Source: Acinetobacter chengduensis
GTDB taxonomy: Bacteria; Pseudomonadota; Gammaproteobacteria; Pseudomonadales; Moraxellaceae
NCBI RefSeq assembly: GCF_003664645.1
Contig: NZ_RCHC01000010.1
Coordinates: 62,001-126,000, forward strand
Length of the DNA: 64,000 nucleotides
Reading direction: 5' to 3'
The translations under genes and the position numbers were made by a program. This document shows positions 9,081 to 17,958 of this stretch, one piece after another; the first letter of the stretch is position 1, and every line of letters begins with the position of its first letter. The notes under the pieces were generated by a model. It did not search any database and was not told the DNA's origin. It saw only the letters and a list, made by a program, of their open reading frames with translations.

Positions 9081-9396
9081 ATACATTCACAAAAATTGAG
9101 TTCAATATATAAACTCATTTAAATTCAGATGAGCGGATACTCTTGAGTCATAGCTGTAACGGGTGGAGCGAATATTTCAATACAGATGAATGGATGATTA
9201 GATATGTAGATCAGCCACGGTAACTTCATATTCAGATCTTGTTGTATATCTCGAATAAAATCATGGAGAGCGTTTGCCTAAGGATTAGCAGTGACTAGAG
9301 AAATCAAAATCATTTCCTAAGCTTATTTAATTACCACGTTTTAGATCATTGCCTATTTAAATTAGATTCAATCTTGATCTGAGAAAGTTTAAGTAC
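9081..9396. other. Gene-free interval between convergent units
   Basis: About 315 bp between the terminators of the mhpA-like gene and the LysR operon. I see no coding frame, RNA gene or repeat in it. Confidence 0.4.
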
Positions 9397-9425
9397 AAAA
9401 AAGCCAGTCTCTAGAACTGGCTTTT
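9397..9425 (-). terminator. Bidirectional terminator after the LysR gene
   Basis: AAAAGCCAGT and ACTGGCTTTT form a 10-bp stem with an 8-nt loop and have T-tracts on both sides. It serves the TetR-MFS-LysR operon on the minus strand. Confidence 0.88.
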
Positions 9426-9452
9426 AATTTTAAAATGAACATCACCGCTTGT

Positions 9453-10352
9453 TTAAAGCGGTGAGAAATCCATATAGAACTGCTCTCTTAGCACTTTCAA
9501 TATCAGCTCAATCGCCTCATTACGTTTTTCTTTATGGTAACTCGCATACAGCCCAATCATTGGCAAAGGTTCAATCGTGCTTTTCACCACGATTTTATCC
9601 CCCAATAAAGGAATTACATAAGAAGGGACCAAACTCCAACCGACCCCCATACCCACCAAGTTAACATTCAGCAAAATATTGGTCGAATACTGAACCACGT
9701 TTACATCCAGCTTTGATTGCTTAAAGAAACCCTGAATAATCCGATATAGCTCAGGTGATGAATGTTCATCACTCACAATAAAATCTTGCTGATTAAACGT
9801 TTTAATACTGATGTGTCGTTGCTGAGCAGCGCTACAGTCTTTTGGAATAATTAAGGCCAATGGTTCAGTAAATACTTGAATCGTTTCGATGTCTGCCGAG
9901 TCTGCAGCATATCGCGTAAAGGCAATATCAATTTCACCGCGCTGTAAGGCTTTAAGCTGGTCACTATCGGTTAAGCTATGAAAGTGAATTTTAAGCTCAG
10001 GGAACTTCGCACGAATATTCGGCATGATATACGGAAACACCTTCATTTCCGCCACAGGCACAAAGCCAATATTTAATTGCTCTTTATTCAACTGGGCAAT
10101 TTGACGTGCATCAATAATCGCTTTTTCGGCATGTTCTAAACTTAAATGCGCTTCTTTTAAAAAAGCTTTCCCTTCTTCAGTCAGCTCAACTTTACGGTTT
10201 GAACGTATTAATAACTGCACACCCACTTCATGTTCTAAGTCTTTAATTTGTTGGCTTAACGATGGTTGCACCGTACACATGCGCTGGGCAGCCTTGGTAA
10301 AATTGAGCTCTTCAGCAACTGCTACAAAATAACGTAAATGACGCAATTCCAC
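9453..10352 (-). CDS. LysR-family transcriptional regulator
   Basis: LTTR of 299 aa. The winged helix-turn-helix at residues 1-62 (MELRHLRYFVAVAEELNFTKAA, then QPSLSQQIKDLEHEVG) belongs to the BenM/CatM/HcaR-like branch. Residues 90-295 are the two-lobed inducer-binding domain. The start codon is GTG at 10352, preceded by a good AGGGG Shine-Dalgarno sequence; the nearby ATG is out of frame. It is the last gene of a three-gene operon, 3 bp after the MFS gene, so efflux and two regulators are made together. It could also control the convergent mhpA-like gene, but no operator was identified. The effector is probably an aromatic acid, by family analogy only. Confidence 0.88.
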   Translation of the reverse strand: MELRHLRYFVAVAEELNFTKAAQRMCTVQPSLSQQIKDLEHEVGVQLLIRSNRKVELTEEGKAFLKEAHLSLEHAEKAIIDARQIAQLNKEQLNIGFVPVAEMKVFPYIMPNIRAKFPELKIHFHSLTDSDQLKALQRGEIDIAFTRYAADSADIETIQVFTEPLALIIPKDCSAAQQRHISIKTFNQQDFIVSDEHSSPELYRIIQGFFKQSKLDVNVVQYSTNILLNVNLVGMGVGWSLVPSYVIPLLGDKIVVKSTIEPLPMIGLYASYHKEKRNEAIELILKVLREQFYMDFSPL

Positions 10353-10355
10353 ATT

Positions 10356-11594
10356 TTACCCCTTGTTGAATGTTTGAGATTGTACACTTGCAGGCACTGC
10401 CAATACGCGATAAATCAGTAAAGTAAACAGTACCATCAAAGCACAAAATAAATAGGTAAATTGATAATCAAATTTGGCAATCAGGAAGCCCATAATCACT
10501 GAGCCTACCGCCAATCCAATGTCGAATAAAGCAAAAAAAGTTGAAATTGCATGCCCCATTCGTTGCTTTGACACAGCCTGAATCGCCATAGTTTGCATAC
10601 ATGGAAATAAAGACCCATATCCCACGCCAATAAAGACCGCAGATAGCCATAAAATCCACTGGTTTTGCATAAAGCTTACAATAATCAGACCAATAAAAAA
10701 TGCAATAAATGACGGGTAAATCACAGAGCTCGGCCCTTTCTGATCATAGCGCTTGCCCACCCATGGACGCACAGTAATCATCGAGACTGCAAAAACAATG
10801 AAAAATAAACTGGCATAGGCCAACAGGTTTTTACTGTCTGCAAATGCCGTAATAAAACTGGTAACACTCGAATATGAAAACGCCACTAACATGGCCACAA
10901 AACTAATCGGCAACACTTTGGTTTCCACAATATCGTGTAAACCAATGCCTTTACTGGGCTGCTGTGTTGGTGTTTCAGCTGAACTCTTTTCAACAGTCTT
11001 TCGTACTGAATTGTCTTCTACTTTAAGCGTTAAGCAAAATGCATAACCAATAAATGTCACTCCAGTGAGCAATGCAAATAACACTGTAAAATTAGAAAAC
11101 TGAATAATGCTGAGTGCGAGCAATGGGCCAAACACCGCACCTAAATTGGTCGACATCACAAAATAGCCCATGCCCTCACCTTTACGGCGATCAGGAATAA
11201 AATCATTTACCACAGGCACATTCACTGTGGTCAAAATACTGAACCAAAAGCCGTGTAGGAAGCGAACTAACAACAAGCTCCACAGACTATCAATGAGTAA
11301 ATAACTGAAAGTAAAGAGAACAAATAGCAAACCTGAATAACGCAGTGATGGTTTCTTCCCCCATTTTTGTACAATTAAGCCCGAAAATGGCCGAATCGCA
11401 ATGGAGGAAACTAAAAATAGCGTGAGGGCTAAACCCGCTTCTTTTACACTGCCACCCAAATCTTGCATGATGTAAATGGGCAATACGGTGAGCGTGGCAA
11501 AATAATAAATAAACAGAAATAAGTTATTGCATAAGCACAATATAAAAGAGCGATTCCATAAATGCTCTGGTGCCTCATGTACATGTTGAGTCAT
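10356..11594 (-). CDS. MFS drug/metabolite efflux transporter
   Basis: Major facilitator superfamily protein of 412 aa with 12 predicted membrane helices. The N-terminal half has the antiporter-type signature RPFSGLIVQKWGKKPSLRYS (motif A, loop 2-3), which recurs in degenerate form as RPWVGKRYDQKGPSSV in the second half. The cytoplasmic central loop (about residues 190-215) is polar. The gene starts directly at the TetR stop codon and ends 3 bp before the LysR gene, so it is translationally packed in the operon. A TetR-family gene ahead of an MFS pump is the classic arrangement of substrate-induced efflux. The substrate is not predictable from sequence. Confidence 0.87.
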   Translation of the reverse strand: MTQHVHEAPEHLWNRSFILCLCNNLFLFIYYFATLTVLPIYIMQDLGGSVKEAGLALTLFLVSSIAIRPFSGLIVQKWGKKPSLRYSGLLFVLFTFSYLLIDSLWSLLLVRFLHGFWFSILTTVNVPVVNDFIPDRRKGEGMGYFVMSTNLGAVFGPLLALSIIQFSNFTVLFALLTGVTFIGYAFCLTLKVEDNSVRKTVEKSSAETPTQQPSKGIGLHDIVETKVLPISFVAMLVAFSYSSVTSFITAFADSKNLLAYASLFFIVFAVSMITVRPWVGKRYDQKGPSSVIYPSFIAFFIGLIIVSFMQNQWILWLSAVFIGVGYGSLFPCMQTMAIQAVSKQRMGHAISTFFALFDIGLAVGSVIMGFLIAKFDYQFTYLFCALMVLFTLLIYRVLAVPASVQSQTFNKG

Positions 11595-12170
11595 TTATGG
11601 CACACCCTGCTCGGATAGCAAAACTGGCGTCAGCGCAACCTTGATAATATTTTCAATATAAGACTGATCGGGCACGGCATTAAAAAAAATAATTTGATAA
11701 TGAATCGCGCCGTACAGCATGTCGAGCATCGATTCAAAATCATAATCGGCACGAATCTCTTCACGCTCGATGGCCAATTGAATTAACTTTCGTGTTTGCT
11801 CGCGACGAGGCAATAAATATTGTTTAAAAAAACTCCCCGCCGCTTCGCGATGCTCAGCCATCACCACCAACAGTGCACGCCCAACTTGATGATTAAGTGC
11901 AACAGATAACTTCACAAGTTGCTGCGTTAAGTTGTATTGCATCGTTTGGCTAAAGTCCAAATCAAAAACCGACTCCGTATTTTCTTTAAACGCATCAAAA
12001 ACCAAATCAGACTTATGATTCCACCAGCGGTAAATAGTTGACTTGCCTACACCTGCACGGGCTGCAATATCTTCAATACTAAGCCTGCTGTAATCGACCT
12101 CAAGTAACGCTTCATTCACTGCTTTAAGTATGCATTGCTTACGCCTTGATGTTTTTTCTGCATCATTCAT
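11595..12170 (-). CDS. TetR/AcrR-family repressor
   Basis: TetR-type regulator of 191 aa. The helix-turn-helix is at residues 28-60 (LSIEDIAARAGVGKSTIYRWW, then NHKSDLVFDAF), the strongly conserved part of the family. The C-terminal ligand-binding region matches the TetR_C_11/33-like type in overall length and character. It is first in the TetR-MFS-LysR operon; its stop codon abuts the start of the MFS gene. A perfect 18-bp palindrome lies 80-97 bp upstream of its start and is the likely operator, giving autoregulation and ligand-dependent induction of the pump. The inducer is unknown. Confidence 0.9.
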   Translation of the reverse strand: MNDAEKTSRRKQCILKAVNEALLEVDYSRLSIEDIAARAGVGKSTIYRWWNHKSDLVFDAFKENTESVFDLDFSQTMQYNLTQQLVKLSVALNHQVGRALLVVMAEHREAAGSFFKQYLLPRREQTRKLIQLAIEREEIRADYDFESMLDMLYGAIHYQIIFFNAVPDQSYIENIIKVALTPVLLSEQGVP

Positions 12171-12249
12171 AACACGCTTATCCGGTATACATCACATCGC
12201 ACTTTTGTGTATGGGTGCTATGCGATCAAGTGAATTTTTCTGAATATCG

Positions 12250-12267
12250 AAACGATACGTATCGTTT
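12250..12267. promoter_or_regulatory. Putative TetR operator: perfect 18-bp palindrome
   Basis: AAACGATACGTATCGTTT reads the same on both strands. It sits in the leader of the TetR-MFS-LysR operon. Length and symmetry fit binding of a TetR-type dimer. Assignment to this repressor is inferred from position. Confidence 0.75.
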
Positions 12268-12315
12268 TATTTTATGCCGAATTTAATGCATGTACTACTG
12301 CTAATCGACCAATCG

Positions 12316-12392
12316 AGCTTAAACTTTAGTGGAATACTCGGATTAAATTAATATGCTGTAACTGCCCAGCCGAGTACGAGGAATCTTAAGCT
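12316..12392. other. Nested inverted repeats (77 nt) in the intergenic region
   Basis: An outer 7-bp pair (AGCTTAA at 12316-12322, TTAAGCT at 12386-12392) encloses an inner 6-bp pair (ACTCGG at 12336-12341, CCGAGT at 12370-12375). It could fold as a long bulged hairpin. It is not a tRNA: no T-arm consensus is present. Function unknown. Confidence 0.35.
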
Positions 12393-12447
12393 TTACTTTC
12401 TTACATCTATGCATATTAAAGGCTATTTACCATCATCATCCGCGCAT

Positions 12448-12476
12448 AAAAAAAGGCCACATAAGTGACCTTTTAT
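12448..12476 (-). terminator. Terminator of the thioesterase gene
   Basis: AAAAGG-CAC and GTG-CCTTTT form a stem with one C/A mismatch and an ATAA loop. On the minus strand it is followed by TTTTTTT. It lies 17 bp beyond the thioesterase stop codon. Confidence 0.75.
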
Positions 12477-12492
12477 TTTTAAAACCTTACAC

Positions 12493-13014
12493 TTAATTGT
12501 GCATCGATTTTTTGTAGATACTGCAAGATGGATGATGATTTTCTTGTAAACGTGCAATTTTACGTTGCTCAGCCGCTTCAAAACGACAACGTTTCCAGTC
12601 ATTGTCCAAATTTAATTGTGGAATTGGCTTAGGTTTGCCATTTTCATCTACTGCAACCATGGTGAAGTAGCAACTATTGGTATGACGCACAGTACGTTTT
12701 TGAATATTTTGTGCTTCAACACGAATACCAATTTCCATGGAAGTACGTCCCACATGATTCACACAAGCCAAGAAAGTGACCAACTCACCCACATGAATCG
12801 GCTCTTTAAAATTGACTTTATCTACAGATAAGGTCACTACATAACTACCTGAAAAACGGCTCGCACAAGCGTATGCAACTTGATCCAGTAACTTCAGAAT
12901 GGTACCGCCATGAACATTACCGGAAAAATTCGCCATATCTGGCGTCATTAGTACCGACATTGTTAATTCGGATTGATCATCTGATGCTGGAGCAATTTGA
13001 TCTAATGGGGACAT
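12493..13014 (-). CDS. Acyl-CoA thioesterase (YciA/ACOT-like hotdog fold)
   Basis: Single-hotdog acyl-CoA hydrolase of 173 aa. The signature PDMANFSGNVHGGTILKLLD contains the conserved Asn-x-His-Gly-Gly and the catalytic Asp on the central hotdog helix, followed by AYACASRFSG. VTLSVDKVNFKEPIHVGELV and GRTSMEIGIRVEAQNI are the expected substrate-tunnel strands. It should hydrolyse acyl-CoA to free CoA and fatty acid in the cytoplasm. The C-terminal 40 residues are polar and resemble the tails seen in YciA-like enzymes. Acyl-chain preference is not predictable. Monocistronic with a terminator. Confidence 0.92.
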   Translation of the reverse strand: MSPLDQIAPASDDQSELTMSVLMTPDMANFSGNVHGGTILKLLDQVAYACASRFSGSYVVTLSVDKVNFKEPIHVGELVTFLACVNHVGRTSMEIGIRVEAQNIQKRTVRHTNSCYFTMVAVDENGKPKPIPQLNLDNDWKRCRFEAAEQRKIARLQENHHPSCSIYKKSMHN

Positions 13015-13293
13015 CGCGTTTCTCTAGACTCGTGATAGAACAAAGATTATTGAGGTTATTATAACTTTTTTAAGCCAAATAAAATGTTCAAATCGGCAAA
13101 AAAACCATCATTATTATTTATAGTGATTTAACCATCATTCAAGAAAATATATATCAACAGGTATAAATCACTATAGATCAATAATATGCATGATGCCTAA
13201 CAATTTCTTATGTACCTTAGGCGTTTGAAGAAATACTTTAAGTCATCTGTTCAAATATGCATTCTGTATATTTACGACAGTATGCTGTTTTAA

Positions 13294-13503
13294 TCACCAC
13301 AAAATAGATGATTTTATAACGGTGTTTTTGTCGAAAAAGCTTTTTAACATTTCGGCTGAAACATTGTCATAGCTTAGTACAGAGTTGTTGCCTTCAAGTG
13401 ACTCAATCACATAAGAACCATCAATTTTGGCCTTAATCACCACGAAAACATATTCTGGCATAGAGGCCAAAGTTACGCGGTCGCCGATTTGAAATTTTTG
13501 CAT
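13294..13503 (-). CDS. Small hypothetical protein (69 aa), SH3-like
   Basis: The translation MQKFQIGDRVTLASMPEYVF, then VVIKAKIDGSYVIESL, has the look of a small KOW/SH3-type barrel: alternating beta strands, a GDRV turn near the start and a closing GSYVIES strand. There is no signal peptide or membrane segment. The leader contains AAGAG about 9 nt before the ATG. Composition and the intact strand pattern support a real gene, but there is no operon partner and I cannot assign a function. It could be a small nucleic-acid- or protein-binding module. Confidence 0.55.
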   Translation of the reverse strand: MQKFQIGDRVTLASMPEYVFVVIKAKIDGSYVIESLEGNNSVLSYDNVSAEMLKSFFDKNTVIKSSILW

Positions 13504-13847
13504 ACAACACTCTTTTTTCTGAACTCAGTTTTATTGATTTAAAGTATTAAACTTTGGATTTTAGTCTAGAGAAATTCAGTGCACTGGTAAACTTAAATCT
13601 GTGAATATATAAGTTAAATATATAAATCGTCTTATTCGAAATGTTTTACAGATTAATCAAAAATAATGAATATGATTCAATGCATTAACGAAAAATATCC
13701 AGTAATTTTTAAGTTTTATGAACCAAAATATATGAAGGCTATACACTTCAGTTGAATATAATTTTTTGCATGATGAAAAAAAAAGAGCAGATATTTACCC
13801 ACTCTTTTTTCTATCAATTCACCTTACTGATTTATACAGATTAGGCC
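13504..13847. other. AT-rich gene-free interval
   Basis: About 340 bp, very AT-rich. It holds the promoter side of the 69-aa gene and the terminator of the patatin gene. Nothing else is visible. Confidence 0.4.
13779..13810 (-). terminator. Terminator of the patatin gene
   Basis: AAAAAAGAG and CTCTTTTTT form an AT-rich stem with a 14-nt loop. On the minus strand a long T-run follows. It lies 38 bp beyond the patatin stop codon. Confidence 0.6.
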
Positions 13848-14858
13848 TTATTGTTGCACTGTATATTGAATATTTTGATTTAATGGATAGTGATGTTTAG
13901 CATAAGCCAATGAAATATCCTTAAGTTTTTCATCGGCTGCTTCCACACCTGCCTGCATGGTCGCTTCACGGCCTTTGACATCAAAGATATGTGCTTTTTC
14001 ACGCAAATCAGGTTGAATCACCACATCTGCGCGCTTCATTTCTTCTTTAGCCAAATAAAACTGCATAATGTTGATATTTTGGTTAAACAAGCCCCATACA
14101 TTGCTGGTTTCTGTATGAATTGGTTTTGCCAAAATGTCTACAGCAATAATAATATCTGCACCGAGCTCACGTGCGGTATCTACAGGCACAGGACTGACCA
14201 ACCCACCATCCACATATTCTTGCTGTTGAATGACAGCAGGAATAAACATACTTGGAATTGAAACAGAAGCACGTACAGCCTGCCCTGTATTGCCTGCATT
14301 AAATACCACTTTATGGCCTTCTTGCAGTTCTGTTGCCACCACATACATTGGGATTTTCAGTTTTTCTAAAGGCAGATGATCCACTTGAGCATTTACATAA
14401 TCTTCTACTTTTTTGCCATCCAATACGCCCTTTTTATCGAGGCGAATTTCGCGTACATCCGCAGGCTTCATACTTAATGCAATATCTCGTAGTTCATCTG
14501 CAGATTTACCGGATGCATAAATAGAGCCGACAATGCTACCTGCACTGGTGCCTACAATAAAATCTGGACGTATGCCGTGTTGTTCTAAAACTTGAATGAC
14601 GCCAATATGTGCATAGCCACGCGCACCACCACTTCCCAATACCAAAGCTACGATGGGACGATTATTTTGCTGTTTTAATTTTTTAAAATCGACTTGATTC
14701 GGGACCACATGGGCTTCAGCAATCGCACCTGATTCTTCTGTTGGCTTTGAGGCAAAAGCCAAGACTTGATCGGTTGCCTGTGTAGCTTGCGCACCAATAC
14801 TTTGACAACCCACAACACTTATCATCAGACACGTTATTAAAACTGTGTTTATATTCAC
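13848..14858 (-). CDS. Patatin-like phospholipase lipoprotein (RssA/NTE type)
   Basis: Predicted Ser-Asp dyad lipid acyl hydrolase. A lipoprotein signal peptide ends in VVGC with Cys18, so the enzyme should be membrane-tethered outside the cytoplasm. After a linker the patatin domain starts: the oxyanion-hole loop GSGGARG is at residues 75-81, the nucleophile elbow GTSAGS at 103-108 (Ser105), and the catalytic Asp lies in the YVDGGL motif near residue 216. All catalytic elements are intact. It resembles RssA/YchK-like patatins, with a lipoprotein lead. Substrate presumably phospholipid or lysophospholipid. Monocistronic. Confidence 0.9.
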   Translation of the reverse strand: MNINTVLITCLMISVVGCQSIGAQATQATDQVLAFASKPTEESGAIAEAHVVPNQVDFKKLKQQNNRPIVALVLGSGGARGYAHIGVIQVLEQHGIRPDFIVGTSAGSIVGSIYASGKSADELRDIALSMKPADVREIRLDKKGVLDGKKVEDYVNAQVDHLPLEKLKIPMYVVATELQEGHKVVFNAGNTGQAVRASVSIPSMFIPAVIQQQEYVDGGLVSPVPVDTARELGADIIIAVDILAKPIHTETSNVWGLFNQNINIMQFYLAKEEMKRADVVIQPDLREKAHIFDVKGREATMQAGVEAADEKLKDISLAYAKHHYPLNQNIQYTVQQ

Positions 14859-15106
14859 GACACTTGATCCAACATTTTATTCATTTTATAAAGATGCTCA
14901 GTCTAAAACGATCATCCCATTTTCATTGTTATGAAACGTTAAGATGTTAGCCATAAAATTATAAGTCACTCTCTGCTTTGAATCATGTAGAAACTATAGA
15001 GAATCATGACAGGCGGGGAAAAAATGAATGAATTCCTGCCCTATAAAGCTGAAAAATTGTACATATTTCGCACTAAAAAAATATACATTCACGGTGCTAT
15101 ATTCAT
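14859..15106. other. Gene-free interval
   Basis: About 250 bp (308 bp to the next coding base) containing the patatin promoter region and the AGCS terminator. Nothing else seen. Confidence 0.35.
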
Positions 15107-15136
15107 AAAAAAAGCCCCAATACAGGGGCTTTTTTT
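15107..15136 (-). terminator. Rho-independent terminator after the AGCS gene
   Basis: AAAAAAAGCCCC and GGGGCTTTTTTT form a 12-bp stem with a 6-nt loop and T-tracts on both sides. It ends the AGCS transporter gene. Confidence 0.93.
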
Positions 15137-15166
15137 ACAATACAGTCGTCGCAATCACTAGCAACA

Positions 15167-16642
15167 TTACCAGATATCAGAGTCTACTTTGTCTTTAAAT
15201 TTAGGATGATCATCTAACTTAAAGACAGGATCCTTCACGCCTTTCTTTAACTGACCAGAATAATCTTTCATTAACATTAATAAGAATGGTGTTAACAATA
15301 GAATTGCAAATAAGTTAATACTTGCCATTACACCCATAAATAAGTCTGCGAGGTTCCAAATCACTGGCACGCTCATAATTGAGCCCATATAGACCATCAT
15401 GAGTACAATTATGCGGAAGCTAAACATTATACGGCTGCTGTTGTTAATAAACTGTACATTGCCCTCTGCATAAGCATAGTTACCAATCACAGAAGAGAAC
15501 GCGAACATAAACAGAATAATGGCAAGGAAGTCATCGCCCCATGAACCAATTTGGCTTTCTAAGGCCATTTGAGTCAAAGTTACGCCTTCAAAGCCCGCAT
15601 TTTCATACAAACCTGATGCCAAAATAATAATCGCAGTACACGTACACACCACAAATGTATCAACAAATACGCCTAACATTTGGATCAAGCCCTGATTCAC
15701 AGGATGTTTTACATCAGATGCTGCAGCCGCATTTGGCGCAGAACCCATACCCGCTTCGTTAGAGAATAAACCACGTTTGATGCCCATCATCATAGCCATA
15801 GATACCATGGCACCAAAGAAACCACCAGCAGCTGCATCAAACTCAAAGGCTTTACTAAAAATAAGTTGGAAAATTGATGGTAAAATATCGTAGTTAATCA
15901 CTGCAATATAAAGCGCAACGATTAAATACAAGAGTGCCATTACAGGGACAAAGGTTTCAGCAACTTTGGCAATACGTTTAATACCACCAAAAATAAGTAC
16001 GCCTGTCATGAGTACTAAAGCAAGACCTACCCATGAAATGACTAAATCAAAGCCACCCAGGTTTAAAACAAGATCAGCTTTATTCCATCCCCACGCATGT
16101 GAGGTTGCACCAGTAATTGCATTGGCCTGCACCGCATTAAATACAAAACCGTAAGTCGAAATGAGGGTAATGGCAAAGATGATCCCTAACCATTTCTGTT
16201 TCAAGCCTTGGCTAATGTAATATGCTGGACCACCACGAAATTGTTTATTTTGGCTATCACGCACTTTAAACAGTTGTGCAAGTGATGATTCTACAAAAGC
16301 AGAACTCATGCCTAAAAATGCGGTTAACCACATCCAAAATACGGCGCCAGGGCCACCAATTGCAATCGCGATGGCTACACCAGCAACGTTACCTACACCC
16401 ACACGGCTAGCAAGGCCAGTTACAAATGCCTGAAAAGGAGTAATGCCATGTTTATCATCACCTGCCTTACGGCTTCCCTTCATCACTTTAATACTGTGTA
16501 CAAATAATCGGATTTGTACTGCACCGGTCGCCACAGTATAAAAAATACCGACAGTAACTAAAAACACCACCAAAAAATCCCACAATGGGGTATTTATGGT
16601 ATTAATCCACTTCAACAAGCTTTCGTTCAGTTGATCGTTCAT
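15167..16642 (-). CDS. Alanine/glycine:cation symporter (AGCS family)
   Basis: Sodium-coupled amino-acid importer of 491 aa with about 11 membrane helices. Family hallmarks are GLASRVGVGNVAGVAIAIAI near residues 74-93, the motif NEAGMGSAPNAAAASDVKHP near 290-310, and GGPGAVFWMWLTAFLG. These segments form the sodium and substrate site of AgcS-type transporters. It should bring alanine, glycine or D-alanine into the cell. The next gene downstream of the intergenic terminator on the same strand is gltS, so two Na+-coupled amino-acid transporters lie side by side, but a terminator between them argues for separate transcription. Confidence 0.93.
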   Translation of the reverse strand: MNDQLNESLLKWINTINTPLWDFLVVFLVTVGIFYTVATGAVQIRLFVHSIKVMKGSRKAGDDKHGITPFQAFVTGLASRVGVGNVAGVAIAIAIGGPGAVFWMWLTAFLGMSSAFVESSLAQLFKVRDSQNKQFRGGPAYYISQGLKQKWLGIIFAITLISTYGFVFNAVQANAITGATSHAWGWNKADLVLNLGGFDLVISWVGLALVLMTGVLIFGGIKRIAKVAETFVPVMALLYLIVALYIAVINYDILPSIFQLIFSKAFEFDAAAGGFFGAMVSMAMMMGIKRGLFSNEAGMGSAPNAAAASDVKHPVNQGLIQMLGVFVDTFVVCTCTAIIILASGLYENAGFEGVTLTQMALESQIGSWGDDFLAIILFMFAFSSVIGNYAYAEGNVQFINNSSRIMFSFRIIVLMMVYMGSIMSVPVIWNLADLFMGVMASINLFAILLLTPFLLMLMKDYSGQLKKGVKDPVFKLDDHPKFKDKVDSDIW

Positions 16643-16677
16643 TCTGAATATCCAATTTTTTTAGCGACTCTGTAAAG

Positions 16678-16703
16678 AAAAAAGCCTACATAGAGGCTTT
16701 TTT
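16678..16703 (-). terminator. Terminator between gltS and the AGCS gene
   Basis: AAAAAAGCCT and AGGCTTTTTT form a 10-bp stem with a 6-nt loop, directly after the gltS stop codon. Confidence 0.85.
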
Positions 16704-16710
16704 CTATCTC

Positions 16711-17958
16711 TTAGACAAAGAATTTAAGAATCAACTGAATGACTGTCGCATTAATCAAGTCAACGAAAAACGCACCACACAGTGGAACAATTAAAAAGGC
16801 TTTATGCGAAGGTCCATACATATTGGTAATGGCTTGCATGTTTGCAACGGCAGTTGGTGTTGCTCCCATACCAAAACCACAATGACCAGCAGCCAATACG
16901 GCGGCATCATAGTTTTTACCCATCACACGGAAGGTAACGAAAGCTGCATACAAGGCCATTGTTAAGGTTTGTGCGCCCAAAATCACAACCAGTGGACCAG
17001 CAAGGTCGGCCAATTGCCAGAGTTTTAAAGACAACAGTGCCATCGCCAAATACAAAGACAATGAAGCATTACCAAATACATCAATCGCACGGTCGAAGAT
17101 CTGAATTTTAAAAATACCTTCGAGCACATTACGCAGTATAACCCCGCCTGCAAGTGCCCAAACAAAGGTTGGCAATTCAAAGAATGTACCTTTGCTATAA
17201 GCGGTCATGAAGTCTGCGAAAGCCAAACATGCAGCAAACAGCCCCAGTGTTGTGATTGCATTATCTGCGGTAATCAAACGAACACGGTGTGGATATTCAA
17301 ATGGCACATACTCAGTCGAGTTAATATCTGTCAGTGGCGTTTCATCACTTTGTGCTATTTGCTCTTGGGTACGCGGTGCTGAAATATTGTGGCGGTTAAT
17401 AAGTAATTTGGCTAATGGACCACCAATAATGCCACCAATAATCAAGCCAAAAGTCGCACTGGCCATACCTAAAGCCAATGCACCCTGAATGCCATGCTGA
17501 GTTTCAAGGATTTCACCCCAAGCGCCCGCTGTACCATGACCACCCGTTAAGGTAATTGAACCTGCAATTAAACCAATCAAAGGATCTAGACCAAGAAGCT
17601 TTGCTAAGCTCATACCTACGGCATTTTGCAGCACAATAAAAGTAGATACCGCCACCAAGAATACGACTAGGCCAACACCGCCTTCTTTTAATTTGGCAAA
17701 GTTTGCACTTAAACCAATAGAGGCAAAGAAAATCAGCATAAAGCTGGTTTGCAACTGTGCACTGGTGGAAATACTAAATCCCCAAATACTATGCACAACA
17801 AGCGAGAGAATTGCCGCGACTAAACCACCTGCAACAGGTTCTGGAATATTATAGCGCTTAAGAAAATCGATTTTATTCACTAAAAGGCGACCGAGCAATA
17901 AAACAATTACCGCCGCAATCAAGGTATAAAATGCGTTAAATGTTAATTCCATCATCAT
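16711..17958 (-). CDS. gltS: Sodium/glutamate symporter GltS
   Basis: ESS-family Na+-dependent glutamate carrier, 415 aa, with two five-helix halves. Recognisable features are the paired pore-loop motifs: GSITLTGGHGTAGAWG near residues 131-146 in the first half, and AGHCGFGMGATPTAVANMQA near 360-380 in the second half, both characteristic of GltS. It imports L- and D-glutamate across the inner membrane. The loop between halves (about 190-225) is hydrophilic and Thr/Glu-rich. Separated by terminators from its neighbours, so probably expressed alone. Confidence 0.94.
   Translation of the reverse strand: MMMELTFNAFYTLIAAVIVLLLGRLLVNKIDFLKRYNIPEPVAGGLVAAILSLVVHSIWGFSISTSAQLQTSFMLIFFASIGLSANFAKLKEGGVGLVVFLVAVSTFIVLQNAVGMSLAKLLGLDPLIGLIAGSITLTGGHGTAGAWGEILETQHGIQGALALGMASATFGLIIGGIIGGPLAKLLINRHNISAPRTQEQIAQSDETPLTDINSTEYVPFEYPHRVRLITADNAITTLGLFAACLAFADFMTAYSKGTFFELPTFVWALAGGVILRNVLEGIFKIQIFDRAIDVFGNASLSLYLAMALLSLKLWQLADLAGPLVVILGAQTLTMALYAAFVTFRVMGKNYDAAVLAAGHCGFGMGATPTAVANMQAITNMYGPSHKAFLIVPLCGAFFVDLINATVIQLILKFFV

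Noticed and set aside
12316..12392. Degenerate tRNA gene
   Set aside because: Length and outer stem fit, but there is no T-arm consensus and no anticodon arm on either strand.
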